Source: Phenylobacterium sp.
GTDB taxonomy: Bacteria; Pseudomonadota; Alphaproteobacteria; Caulobacterales; Caulobacteraceae
Direction of reading: 5' to 3'
Assembly: GCF_022402485.1 (NCBI RefSeq)
Contig: NZ_JAKRSA010000025.1
Span: 1 to 37,821 of the forward strand
DNA: 37,821 nt
Below, one piece after another: positions 26,086-32,810 of the stretch. Below the pieces are notes generated by a model, which had not been told where the DNA came from, ran no database searches, and saw only the letters and a list, made by a program, of their open reading frames with translations. The position numbers were made by a program, and so were the translations under genes. Every line of letters begins with the position of its first letter. Within the stretch, counting starts at the first letter, position 1.

Positions 26086-28164
26086 ATGAGCCAGATCAAT
26101 CCGGTCACCGACCTGACCCTCGACGGTGACGTCGCCGTCATCACTCTGAACTCCCCGCCGGTGAACGCCCTGTCGGCCGCTGTGCGCCAGGGTCTGTTCG
26201 ACGCCTTCACCCAGGCCAACGCCGATGCGGCCGCCAAGGCCATTGTGCTGATCTGTGACGGCCGCACCTTCATCGCCGGCGCTGACATCACCGAGTTTGG
26301 CGGCGCCATGGCCGGTGCCTCCCTTCCCCAGGTGCAGGACGCCATCGAGGGCTCCACCAAGCCGGTGATCGCCGCCATCCACGGCACTGCGCTGGGCGGG
26401 GGACTGGAAGTGGCCCTGTGCGCCCATTACCGGGTCGCCGTGCCCTCAGCCCGGCTCGGCTTGCCCGAGGTCAATCTGGGCCTGCTGCCCGGTGCCGGCG
26501 GCACCCAGCGCTTGCCCCGGGTGGTGGGTGTCGAGACGGCGCTCGCCATGATGACCTCTGGCCGCCATGTGCCAGCCAAGGAGGCCAAGGGCCTTGGTCT
26601 GGTCGACGAGCTGGTCGAGGAAGGCCAGCAGCGCGAAGCCGCCCTGGCCTATGCCCGCAAGGTGGTGGCCGAAGGCCGGCCGCTGACCAAGATCCGCGAC
26701 CAGAACGAAAAGCTCGAGGCCGCCAAGGGCAAGCCCGAGATCTTCGCCGCCTTCCGCAAGGCCAATGCCCGCAAGTTCCGCGGCTTCCTGGCCCCGGAAT
26801 ACAATATCCGCTGCATCGAAGCGGCGGTGAACATGCCCTTCAACGAGGGGCTGGAGTTTGAGCGCAAGCTGTTCCTCGAGCTCATGAGCGGCTCCCAGTC
26901 GGCGGCCCAGCGCTACGCCTTCTTTGCCGAGCGTCAGGCGCAGAAGATTCCTGACGTGGCCGACGACACCCCGGTCCTGCCGGTCAACAAGGTGGGGATC
27001 ATCGGCGCCGGCACCATGGGTGGCGGCATCGCCATGAACTTCGCCAATGTCGGCATCCCGGTGGTGCTGATCGAGGTCAAGCAGGACGCCCTCGACCGGG
27101 GCCTGGCCACCATCCGCAAGAACTATGAGCGCACCGCCTCGCGGGGCGGCATTACGCTCGAGCAGGTGGAGGAGCGCTGCGCCCTCATCACCGGCTCTCT
27201 GGAGATGGAAGCCCTCGCCGAGGTGGACCTGGTCATCGAGGCCGTGTTCGAGCGGATGGACATCAAGAAAGACATCTTCACCAAGCTGGACGCCATCTGC
27301 AAACCCGGCGCGATCCTGTCGACCAACACCTCGGGCCTGGACATCGACGAGATCGCCTCGGTGACCAAGCGCCCGGAAAGCGTCATCGGCCTGCACTTCT
27401 TCTCGCCGGCCAATGTGATGAAGCTTCTGGAGATCGTCCGCGCCGACCACACCAGCAAAGAGGTGATCGCCACCTCCATGAAACTCGCCAAGAAGATCGG
27501 CAAGGTGGCCGTTCTGGTGGGCGTCTGCCCGGGCTTCGTCGGCAACCGGATCCTGGGCCAGCGTCAGCGCGAGGCCCAGAAGCTGGTCATGGAAGGTGCC
27601 ATGCCCTGGGATATCGACCGGGTGCTGTATGACTTCGGCTTCCCCATGGGGCCCTTTGCCATGAGCGATCTGGCCGGCCTCGATATCGGCTGGGTGAAGG
27701 AGCGCTCCAAGGGCGAGTCGATCCGCGATGTCCTGTGCGAATTGGATCGTCGCGGCCAGAAGACCGGGGCGGGCTATTATGACTATGACGAGAGCCGCAA
27801 CGCCGTACCCTCCCCGGTGACCGAACAGGTCATCAAGGATTTCATCGTCAAGACCGGGGCCAATCCCCGGGACGTGACCGATGAGGAGATCCTCGAGCGC
27901 TGCATCTATCCGATGATCAATGAGGGCGCGAAAATCCTCGAAGAAGGCAAGGCCATCCGGCCCTCTGACATCGATGTGGTCTGGCAGAACGGCTATGGCT
28001 GGCCGGTCTATCGCGGTGGTCCCATGTGGTACGGCGACCATGTTGGCCTGCCCAAGGTGCTGGCCAAGATGCAGGAGTTCCACGCCACCATGGGCGACCA
28101 GTTCAAGCCCTCGGCGCTGCTGGAAAAGCTCGTCGCCGAAGGCAAGTCCTTCAAGGACCTCTAA
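26086..28164 (+). CDS. Bifunctional enoyl-CoA hydratase / 3-hydroxyacyl-CoA dehydrogenase
   Basis: Catalyses two consecutive beta-oxidation steps on acyl-CoA. The N-terminal crotonase domain (about 10-190) has the oxyanion-hole FIAGADI, and its two catalytic acids are in GGGLEVAL and LPEVNLGLLPGAGG. The dehydrogenase domain (about 300-480) begins with the NAD motif VGIIGAGTMGGG and has the catalytic His in GLHFFSPANVMKLLE. The C-terminal helical domains end near 692. The layout matches FadB/FadJ and peroxisomal MFE-1 type proteins. The ATG at 26086 follows GAGGA; an earlier ATG adds four residues. A thiolase follows 36 bases later, forming the classical pair. Confidence 0.95.
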   Translation: MSQINPVTDLTLDGDVAVITLNSPPVNALSAAVRQGLFDAFTQANADAAAKAIVLICDGRTFIAGADITEFGGAMAGASLPQVQDAIEGSTKPVIAAIHGTALGGGLEVALCAHYRVAVPSARLGLPEVNLGLLPGAGGTQRLPRVVGVETALAMMTSGRHVPAKEAKGLGLVDELVEEGQQREAALAYARKVVAEGRPLTKIRDQNEKLEAAKGKPEIFAAFRKANARKFRGFLAPEYNIRCIEAAVNMPFNEGLEFERKLFLELMSGSQSAAQRYAFFAERQAQKIPDVADDTPVLPVNKVGIIGAGTMGGGIAMNFANVGIPVVLIEVKQDALDRGLATIRKNYERTASRGGITLEQVEERCALITGSLEMEALAEVDLVIEAVFERMDIKKDIFTKLDAICKPGAILSTNTSGLDIDEIASVTKRPESVIGLHFFSPANVMKLLEIVRADHTSKEVIATSMKLAKKIGKVAVLVGVCPGFVGNRILGQRQREAQKLVMEGAMPWDIDRVLYDFGFPMGPFAMSDLAGLDIGWVKERSKGESIRDVLCELDRRGQKTGAGYYDYDESRNAVPSPVTEQVIKDFIVKTGANPRDVTDEEILERCIYPMINEGAKILEEGKAIRPSDIDVVWQNGYGWPVYRGGPMWYGDHVGLPKVLAKMQEFHATMGDQFKPSALLEKLVAEGKSFKDL

Positions 28165-28200
28165 GCCCCCTCGAACACTCAAGAGAAGCAGGATCATTCC

Positions 28201-29403
28201 ATGCGTGAAGCTGTCATCGTCTCCGCCGCGCGGACCCCTATCGGCAAGGCCTATCGCGGCGCCTTCAACAACACCACCGCCCCCACCCTGGGGGGCCATG
28301 CCATTGCTGCGGCCGTCGCCCGGGCCAAGATCGACCCAGCTGAAATCGACGACGTGGTGATGGGCGCGGCCCTCCAGCAGGGGACCACGGCCCAGAACAT
28401 CGGTCGCAGCGCGGCCCTGCGGGCTGGCCTGCCCAACACCGTGTCGGGCATGTCCATGGACCGCCAGTGCTCTTCGGGCCTGATGGCGGTGGCCACGGCG
28501 GCCAAGTACATCACCCAGGACGGTGCCCCCATCGCCATCGGGGCCGGCCTTGAGTCCATCTCGCTCGTGCAGAACGACAAGATGAACCTGTTCCGCGCCC
28601 GGGACGAGTGGCTGGCCGAGCATGTGCCGGAACTGCAGACCTCGATGATCGAGACCGCCGAGATCGTCGCTGACCGCTACAAGATCAGCCGTGAGGCCCA
28701 GGACGAGTACGCCCTGCAGTCCCAGCAGCGGACCGCCCAGGCCCAGTCCGAAGGCCGGTTCGCCATGGAAATCGTGCCGATGACCACCACGATGATGGTC
28801 TTCGACAAGGCCACGGGCCAAGCCTCGGAAAAGGAAGTGACCATCGCCCAGGACGAGGGCAATCGTCCGCAGACCACCCTGGCCGACCTGCAGAAGCTGC
28901 AGCCGGTGTTCAAGGGCGGCCGCTATGTCCAGGACGGCAAGTTCATCACGGCCGGCAATGCCAGCCAGCTGTCCGACGGTGCCGCCGCCCTGGTGCTGAT
29001 GGAAGCCAAGGAAGCTGAGAAGCGCGGTCTGGAGCCCCTGGGTGCCTATCGCGGCATGGCCGTGGCCGGCTGCGGCCCTGAGGAAATGGGCATTGGCCCG
29101 GTCTTCGCCATCCCCAAGCTGCTGGCCCGCAACGGCCTCAAGGTCGAGGACATCGACATCTGGGAACTGAACGAGGCCTTCGCCTCGCAGGTGCTCTACT
29201 GCCGCGACACCCTGGGCATCCCCAATGAGAAACTGAATGTCTCCGGCGGTTCGATCTCCATCGGTCACCCCTATGGCATGACCGGTGCCCGCTGCACGGC
29301 GCATGTCCTTTATGAGGGCAAGCGTCGGGGGGCCAAGTACGGCGTTGTCACCATGTGCGTCGGCGGCGGCATGGGCGCTGCGGGTCTGTTCGAAATCTTC
29401 TAG
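28201..29403 (+). CDS. Acetyl-CoA acyltransferase (thiolase)
   Basis: Performs the last beta-oxidation step, cleaving 3-ketoacyl-CoA with CoA. The 400-residue protein shows the nucleophilic cysteine motif DRQCSSGL (about Cys90), the NEAFA motif, the catalytic His in GHPYGMTG, and the second cysteine in [13 protein letters not shown]. The N-terminus [16 protein letters not shown] is typical. The ATG is preceded by AGCAGGATCATTCC. It is co-transcribed with the upstream hydratase/dehydrogenase and ends with a terminator. A biosynthetic acetoacetyl-CoA thiolase is possible from fold alone, but the context favours degradation. Confidence 0.95.
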   Translation: MREAVIVSAARTPIGKAYRGAFNNTTAPTLGGHAIAAAVARAKIDPAEIDDVVMGAALQQGTTAQNIGRSAALRAGLPNTVSGMSMDRQCSSGLMAVATAAKYITQDGAPIAIGAGLESISLVQNDKMNLFRARDEWLAEHVPELQTSMIETAEIVADRYKISREAQDEYALQSQQRTAQAQSEGRFAMEIVPMTTTMMVFDKATGQASEKEVTIAQDEGNRPQTTLADLQKLQPVFKGGRYVQDGKFITAGNASQLSDGAAALVLMEAKEAEKRGLEPLGAYRGMAVAGCGPEEMGIGPVFAIPKLLARNGLKVEDIDIWELNEAFASQVLYCRDTLGIPNEKLNVSGGSISIGHPYGMTGARCTAHVLYEGKRRGAKYGVVTMCVGGGMGAAGLFEIF

Positions 29404-29429
29404 ACCCTGGCCATCTGGGATTTGGAATG

Positions 29430-29459
29430 GGCCGCGCCTTCCGGGGGGCGGCCTTTTTC
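29430..29459 (+). terminator. Rho-independent terminator of the thiolase gene
   Basis: A GGCCGC/GCGGCC stem (29430-29435 with 29448-29453) with extra internal G-C pairing is followed by TTTTTC. Confidence 0.82.
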
Positions 29460-29476
29460 ATGGCTCGTCGCACTTT

Positions 29477-29493
29477 TTGCGACTTATTTGCAA
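29477..29493 (+). promoter_or_regulatory. Fur/Mur-like operator candidate upstream of DUF2061-dps
   Basis: TTGCGACTTATTTGCAA has perfect TTGC/GCAA half-sites and shares the ATTTGC right half with the bfd and bfr sites. It lies 64-80 bases before the DUF2061 start and about 30 bases before a TATATG -10-like box (29523-29528). Confidence 0.5.
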
Positions 29494-29556
29494 TTTCTCC
29501 TTCCGCCTGACCATCGAGCGCCTATATGCAAAAGGCAGCAATGGAAGGATCGGCCA

Positions 29557-29775
29557 ATGAAGAGGACTGCCGCCAAGACCTTGACCTTCAGTGTCATGCA
29601 TTTGGTCGTCGCCTTCACCGTGGCCTACGTACTGACCCGGGATTGGCGCGCGGCCCTGGCGATCGGCATGGTGGAACCCCTGTTTCAGACCATGGCCTTT
29701 GTGGCCCATGAGCGGGCATGGGCCAGGGCCGACGGGCGGGCGGCCTCTGCGGGCAGGACCGGAACCCCGGCCTAA
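29557..29775 (+). CDS. DUF2061 family small membrane protein
   Basis: A 72-residue protein with DUF2061 character: KTLTFSVMHLVVAFTVAYVLTRDWRAALAIGMVEPLFQTMAFVAHERAW, giving two membrane helices and a conserved HERAW end. The function is unknown; family members are small inner-membrane proteins. The ATG at 29557 follows AAGGATCGGCC; a longer frame upstream crosses the thiolase terminator and was rejected. It lies 51 bases upstream of dps and may share its promoter and iron or stress regulation. Confidence 0.83.
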   Translation: MKRTAAKTLTFSVMHLVVAFTVAYVLTRDWRAALAIGMVEPLFQTMAFVAHERAWARADGRAASAGRTGTPA

Positions 29776-29826
29776 GCCAGCCGTTCGATCACAAGCTGAA
29801 ACGATAAGTCCTGAAGGAGCTGTTTG

Positions 29827-30306
29827 ATGGCCGAGAAGATCAAAACCGGACTGGAGGCCGATGACCGTAAGGCCGTCGCACAGGCCCTATCGCGGATGTT
29901 GGCCGACACCTATGCGGTCTATCTGAAAACCCACGGCTTCCACTGGAACGTCCGGGGCCCCAACTTTTCCTCCCTCCACACCCTGTTCATGGCCCAGTAC
30001 ACCGAGATGTGGCAGGCCATCGACACGGTGGCCGAACGCATCCGCGCCCTGGGGGAACTGGCCCCGCAGGGCTATGGTGCCTTTGGCAATCTCAGCGCCA
30101 TCAAGGACGGCGACCCCGAAGGAGATTCCGAGGCCATGCTGCGGGCCCTGACCGCCGACCACGAGGCGGTGATCGCCACCTGCCGCGAGGCCCTGACCCT
30201 GGCCCAGAAGGCCGAAGACGAGGCCAGCGCCGGCATTATCACCGACCGGCTGGAGGCCCATGAGAAGCACGCGTGGATGCTGCGGGCGACCCTCGGCGGC
30301 AAATAG
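29827..30306 (+). CDS. dps: Dps family DNA-binding ferritin-like protein
   Basis: Forms a 12-subunit shell that oxidises and stores iron, protecting DNA from peroxide. The 159-residue protein has the ferroxidase residues at the exact family spacing: His39 in GFHWNVRG, His51, Asp66 and Glu70 in AIDTVAERI. The start ATG (29827) is preceded by AAGGAG; a TTG three bases earlier was not chosen. The Lys-rich N-terminus (AEKIKTG) could contribute to DNA contact. It lies downstream of the DUF2061 gene and its stop is two bases from that of the convergent hydrolase gene. Confidence 0.95.
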   Translation: MAEKIKTGLEADDRKAVAQALSRMLADTYAVYLKTHGFHWNVRGPNFSSLHTLFMAQYTEMWQAIDTVAERIRALGELAPQGYGAFGNLSAIKDGDPEGDSEAMLRALTADHEAVIATCREALTLAQKAEDEASAGIITDRLEAHEKHAWMLRATLGGK

Positions 30307-30308
30307 GC

Positions 30309-31103
30309 TCAGGGGCCTGGGTTGAGGCCCGCGGCGATCTCCTCGACGTGGGCCACCCAGCAGCAGTCATGACGTTCTGGCCAGGTCTTCACCTGGCCCT
30401 GCGGCCCGGCCAGCCGCCGGGCCGTATCCCGGACCACCGCCGGGCGGACCAAGGGGTCGAAGGCACCCGTCAAATGGACCTGGGGCACGGCGAGGGGGCC
30501 AAGGTCCGCCGGGTCCAGGCCCTGGAGTGGGCTTAGGCCCCGGCTGCGGGTCCAGGCGGCGACATCCAGGGGCGCGGCCAGGGTGATAAGACCCGCCACA
30601 TCGCTTCGCCTTGCGGCGACCAGGGTCGCCATCACCCCGCCCCCGGACCAGCCGACCAGGACAATCTGATCTGCCCCCGCGCGGGCCTTGAGGGCATTCA
30701 CGGCGGCGTCCGTCATCACCACCGCCGTGTCGGAAAAGCGGTGTGTGGTCCAGGCATCCGAGGTGCAGGCAGCGTCCTGCACATACTGGCAAGGTCGCCC
30801 CAGCCAGGCTGCAGGGGCGGGCCAGGCCTTGGCGAGGTCGAGCCCCACCGCCTTGTCCGGCGTCGGATCCGGGCTCGCCCGCCCTCGACGGTCATGGGCC
30901 TGGCCATCCCCTTCGATCACGATCGTCAGGATCGGGGCTGCTGCGGCCTTGGACGGCATGGCGGCGGCAAGGGGTCGCCCTGCCGCCGCCACCTCAAATC
31001 GTGCCCATCCACCGTCCAGAGTTTCAGCGGGTCGGGCGGCGATGGGGGATGCCGCCAGCAGCGGCGCCAGGACCAGGGGTGTCACGCGCCGCCACAGGCC
31101 CAT
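30309..31103 (-). CDS. Exported alpha/beta hydrolase
   Basis: A 264-residue hydrolase with a signal peptide (VTPLVLAPLLAASPIAARPA, likely cleavage near ARP). The nucleophile elbow is GWSGGG with Ser153; plausible partners are Asp216 in GAFDPLV and His245 in ERHDCCW, giving a full catalytic triad. Cysteines at 105 and 113 (PCQYVQDAACTS), plus a Cys pair at 247-248, suggest disulfides in the periplasm. The substrate is unknown. Its ATG directly abuts the stop of the upstream barrel gene (TAAATG) with no clear ribosome site, so it is probably translated by coupling to that gene, a strong hint of joint function. Confidence 0.82.
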   Translation of the reverse strand: MGLWRRVTPLVLAPLLAASPIAARPAETLDGGWARFEVAAAGRPLAAAMPSKAAAAPILTIVIEGDGQAHDRRGRASPDPTPDKAVGLDLAKAWPAPAAWLGRPCQYVQDAACTSDAWTTHRFSDTAVVMTDAAVNALKARAGADQIVLVGWSGGGVMATLVAARRSDVAGLITLAAPLDVAAWTRSRGLSPLQGLDPADLGPLAVPQVHLTGAFDPLVRPAVVRDTARRLAGPQGQVKTWPERHDCCWVAHVEEIAAGLNPGP

Positions 31104-32630
31104 TTAGAAGGCCCGGCGCAGGGTGACGCCAAAGGTCGACTGAGACTCGTTGGACTTGCCCACCAGCACATCAGCCGTGAAGGCCAGGCTGAACAGATCA
31201 GAGACCGGAACCGCCACACCTGCCCCGATCAGCCCATAGTCGGAATCTACCCCGGGCGCGCCCTCAGTCTGATGATTGAAACTCGCCGACACATAGGGAA
31301 GCCACGCGCCGCCGGTGTAGAACAGCGTCGCGCCCCCCGACAGGACGGTCATATCCACGCTGTTGCCCGCCACGGGCCGGTTGGCATTGTCCTGATAGGC
31401 GTCGGTCTCTGAGGAGGAGGTCGAGATTCCCACACCGGGGGTGACCACCCAGGCCTCACCGAGAGCAAATTGAGACTCCGCCGAGATCGATCCCACCCAC
31501 TGGGTGCGGTCGGTGGCACCAAAGCTGCGCAGCCCTCCCGCCACGCGGCCATACTCCACCTCGAAGGCGCCATAGCCCCCCGAGGCGGTGAGGCGGAGGG
31601 CCGGATCCTGGGACCAGCTGGCATAGAGACCGCCGCTCCAGCCCTCGGAGCCATAGCTCACCTGGGGGCCGTCCAGGTCGATCTCGCTGCGGGCCACATA
31701 GCCCCCGAGCACCATGTCGCCGGCGGTGAAGTCCAGCCCCAGGGCCACTGCGCCCCCGAAGCCGTCCTGACCCGCGCCCGGGCGGCTGGCTTCCAGATAG
31801 GACCCCGTGGCGTTCAGCCAGATCCCCGCCGCGGGCGTTGAGGCACCTGCAGAGGCGCCGCGATAGCCATCGCGCTCCGTGCGCTGCATGGGCAGCTGGG
31901 CCTGAAGGGCGGCCATACCCATGGCGCGCAGGCGGCCATTGACGAAGCCGTCCAGGCTGCCGATCTGCAGCCGGTCACCAAGCAGGGCCATGATGAGCTG
32001 GTCAGCCTGCGCCACCGTGATCAGCTGCTGCTCGGGAACCGACAGCCGCACCACAGACCCGTCCGGATTGGTCACGGTGATCGAGCCGTCGGTGATGACC
32101 GGCGGGGCAGGCGGCGGCGTCGGGTTGGTCGGGGCAGGCGGCGGCGTGGTTGGCTGCGTCGGCGTCGTGGGGGGCGTGGTCGGGGCAGGCGTCGTCGGCG
32201 GGGTCACAGGCGGCGTTGTGGGCGGCGTCACCGGCAAGGTGGGCGGGGTGGGTGCGACCGTTGCAGGTGTAGAGGAGGATTGGCCAAAGGCGATGGCGCA
32301 TGCACCGGTCCCGGTCACGGCCTGGGTGATGGTATTGACCTGACAGGTGAAGGGGCTGGTGGTCCCCCCACGGGTGATCGTGCCGCGATAGTCGATGACG
32401 CTGGCCCCCGGGGCCACACTGGTGAAGTTCACCGTGGCGGGACTGGGTCCGAAATCAGGGCCCCCGCTGATCTGGATATTGATGTCGTTGAGGCCCCGGA
32501 TGGTCGTAACCACCTGGGTGCCATCGGTCAGGGTGACGCTGCTGTTGGCCGCCTGGGCCAAGGCAGGGCTGGCTGGCGCTGCGACCGCCAGGATCAGAGA
32601 CGAGAAAAGACCGGCCGCGAGGACGCGCAT
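31104..32630 (-). CDS. Outer-membrane autotransporter-barrel protein with Pro/Thr linker
   Basis: A 508-residue protein. Signal peptide about 1-27 (LILAVAAPASPALAQA); a small N-terminal beta-type domain about 28-120 with Cys96 and Cys111 that could form a disulfide; a Pro/Thr-rich linker about 121-178; then about 240-508 an autotransporter-like beta-barrel with repeated amphipathic strands ending in ...GVTLRRAF, a terminal Phe as needed for BAM insertion. The N-terminal part shows no enzyme or adhesin motif, so the passenger is unusually small. The ATG at 32630 was chosen for the signal peptide; a longer frame upstream lacks one. It is directly upstream of, and touching, the hydrolase gene. 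Confidence 0.8.
   Translation of the reverse strand: MRVLAAGLFSSLILAVAAPASPALAQAANSSVTLTDGTQVVTTIRGLNDINIQISGGPDFGPSPATVNFTSVAPGASVIDYRGTITRGGTTSPFTCQVNTITQAVTGTGACAIAFGQSSSTPATVAPTPPTLPVTPPTTPPVTPPTTPAPTTPPTTPTQPTTPPPAPTNPTPPPAPPVITDGSITVTNPDGSVVRLSVPEQQLITVAQADQLIMALLGDRLQIGSLDGFVNGRLRAMGMAALQAQLPMQRTERDGYRGASAGASTPAAGIWLNATGSYLEASRPGAGQDGFGGAVALGLDFTAGDMVLGGYVARSEIDLDGPQVSYGSEGWSGGLYASWSQDPALRLTASGGYGAFEVEYGRVAGGLRSFGATDRTQWVGSISAESQFALGEAWVVTPGVGISTSSSETDAYQDNANRPVAGNSVDMTVLSGGATLFYTGGAWLPYVSASFNHQTEGAPGVDSDYGLIGAGVAVPVSDLFSLAFTADVLVGKSNESQSTFGVTLRRAF
32097..32270. repeat. Low-complexity Pro/Thr-coding repeat
   Basis: Degenerate repeats related to GGCGGCGTC encode TPP, TTP and PAP units of the linker in the barrel gene (minus strand). 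Repeat number could vary by slippage. Confidence 0.75.
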
Positions 32631-32745
32631 GATGGAATAACCCCTGTTGGAAGCCTGTACGAAGAACTCGCACTTGCTCCACCACGGGGCGGTGGGGGGC
32701 CGCATGATCCAACTGGACTATGCCAGAGGACTCACGCCGCCGATC

Positions 32746-32784
32746 GGCAAAGAAAACGGGCGGCGCAGAGGACTGCGCCGCCCG
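32746..32784 (-). terminator. Rho-independent terminator of the TonB-dependent receptor
   Basis: A perfect 11-bp stem (32757-32767 with 32774-32784, CGGGCGGCGCA arm) with a six-base loop; on the minus strand it runs into GTTTTCTTT. It starts 27 bases after the receptor stop. Confidence 0.88.
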
Positions 32785-32810
32785 AAGTCTGATCCTAAAT
32801 CCGTCCGGAT

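Noticed and set aside
26446..29304. A 952-codon open frame antisense to the hydratase/dehydrogenase and thiolase genes
   Set aside because: It is the mirror of two well-identified genes in high-GC DNA, where antisense frames stay open through codon bias. Its translation is low-complexity Gly/His/Asp-rich without family motifs.
32097..32270. CRISPR-like array because of short repeated units
   Set aside because: The units are 6-9 bases, degenerate, in frame and encode a Pro/Thr linker; there are no unique spacers and no cas genes.
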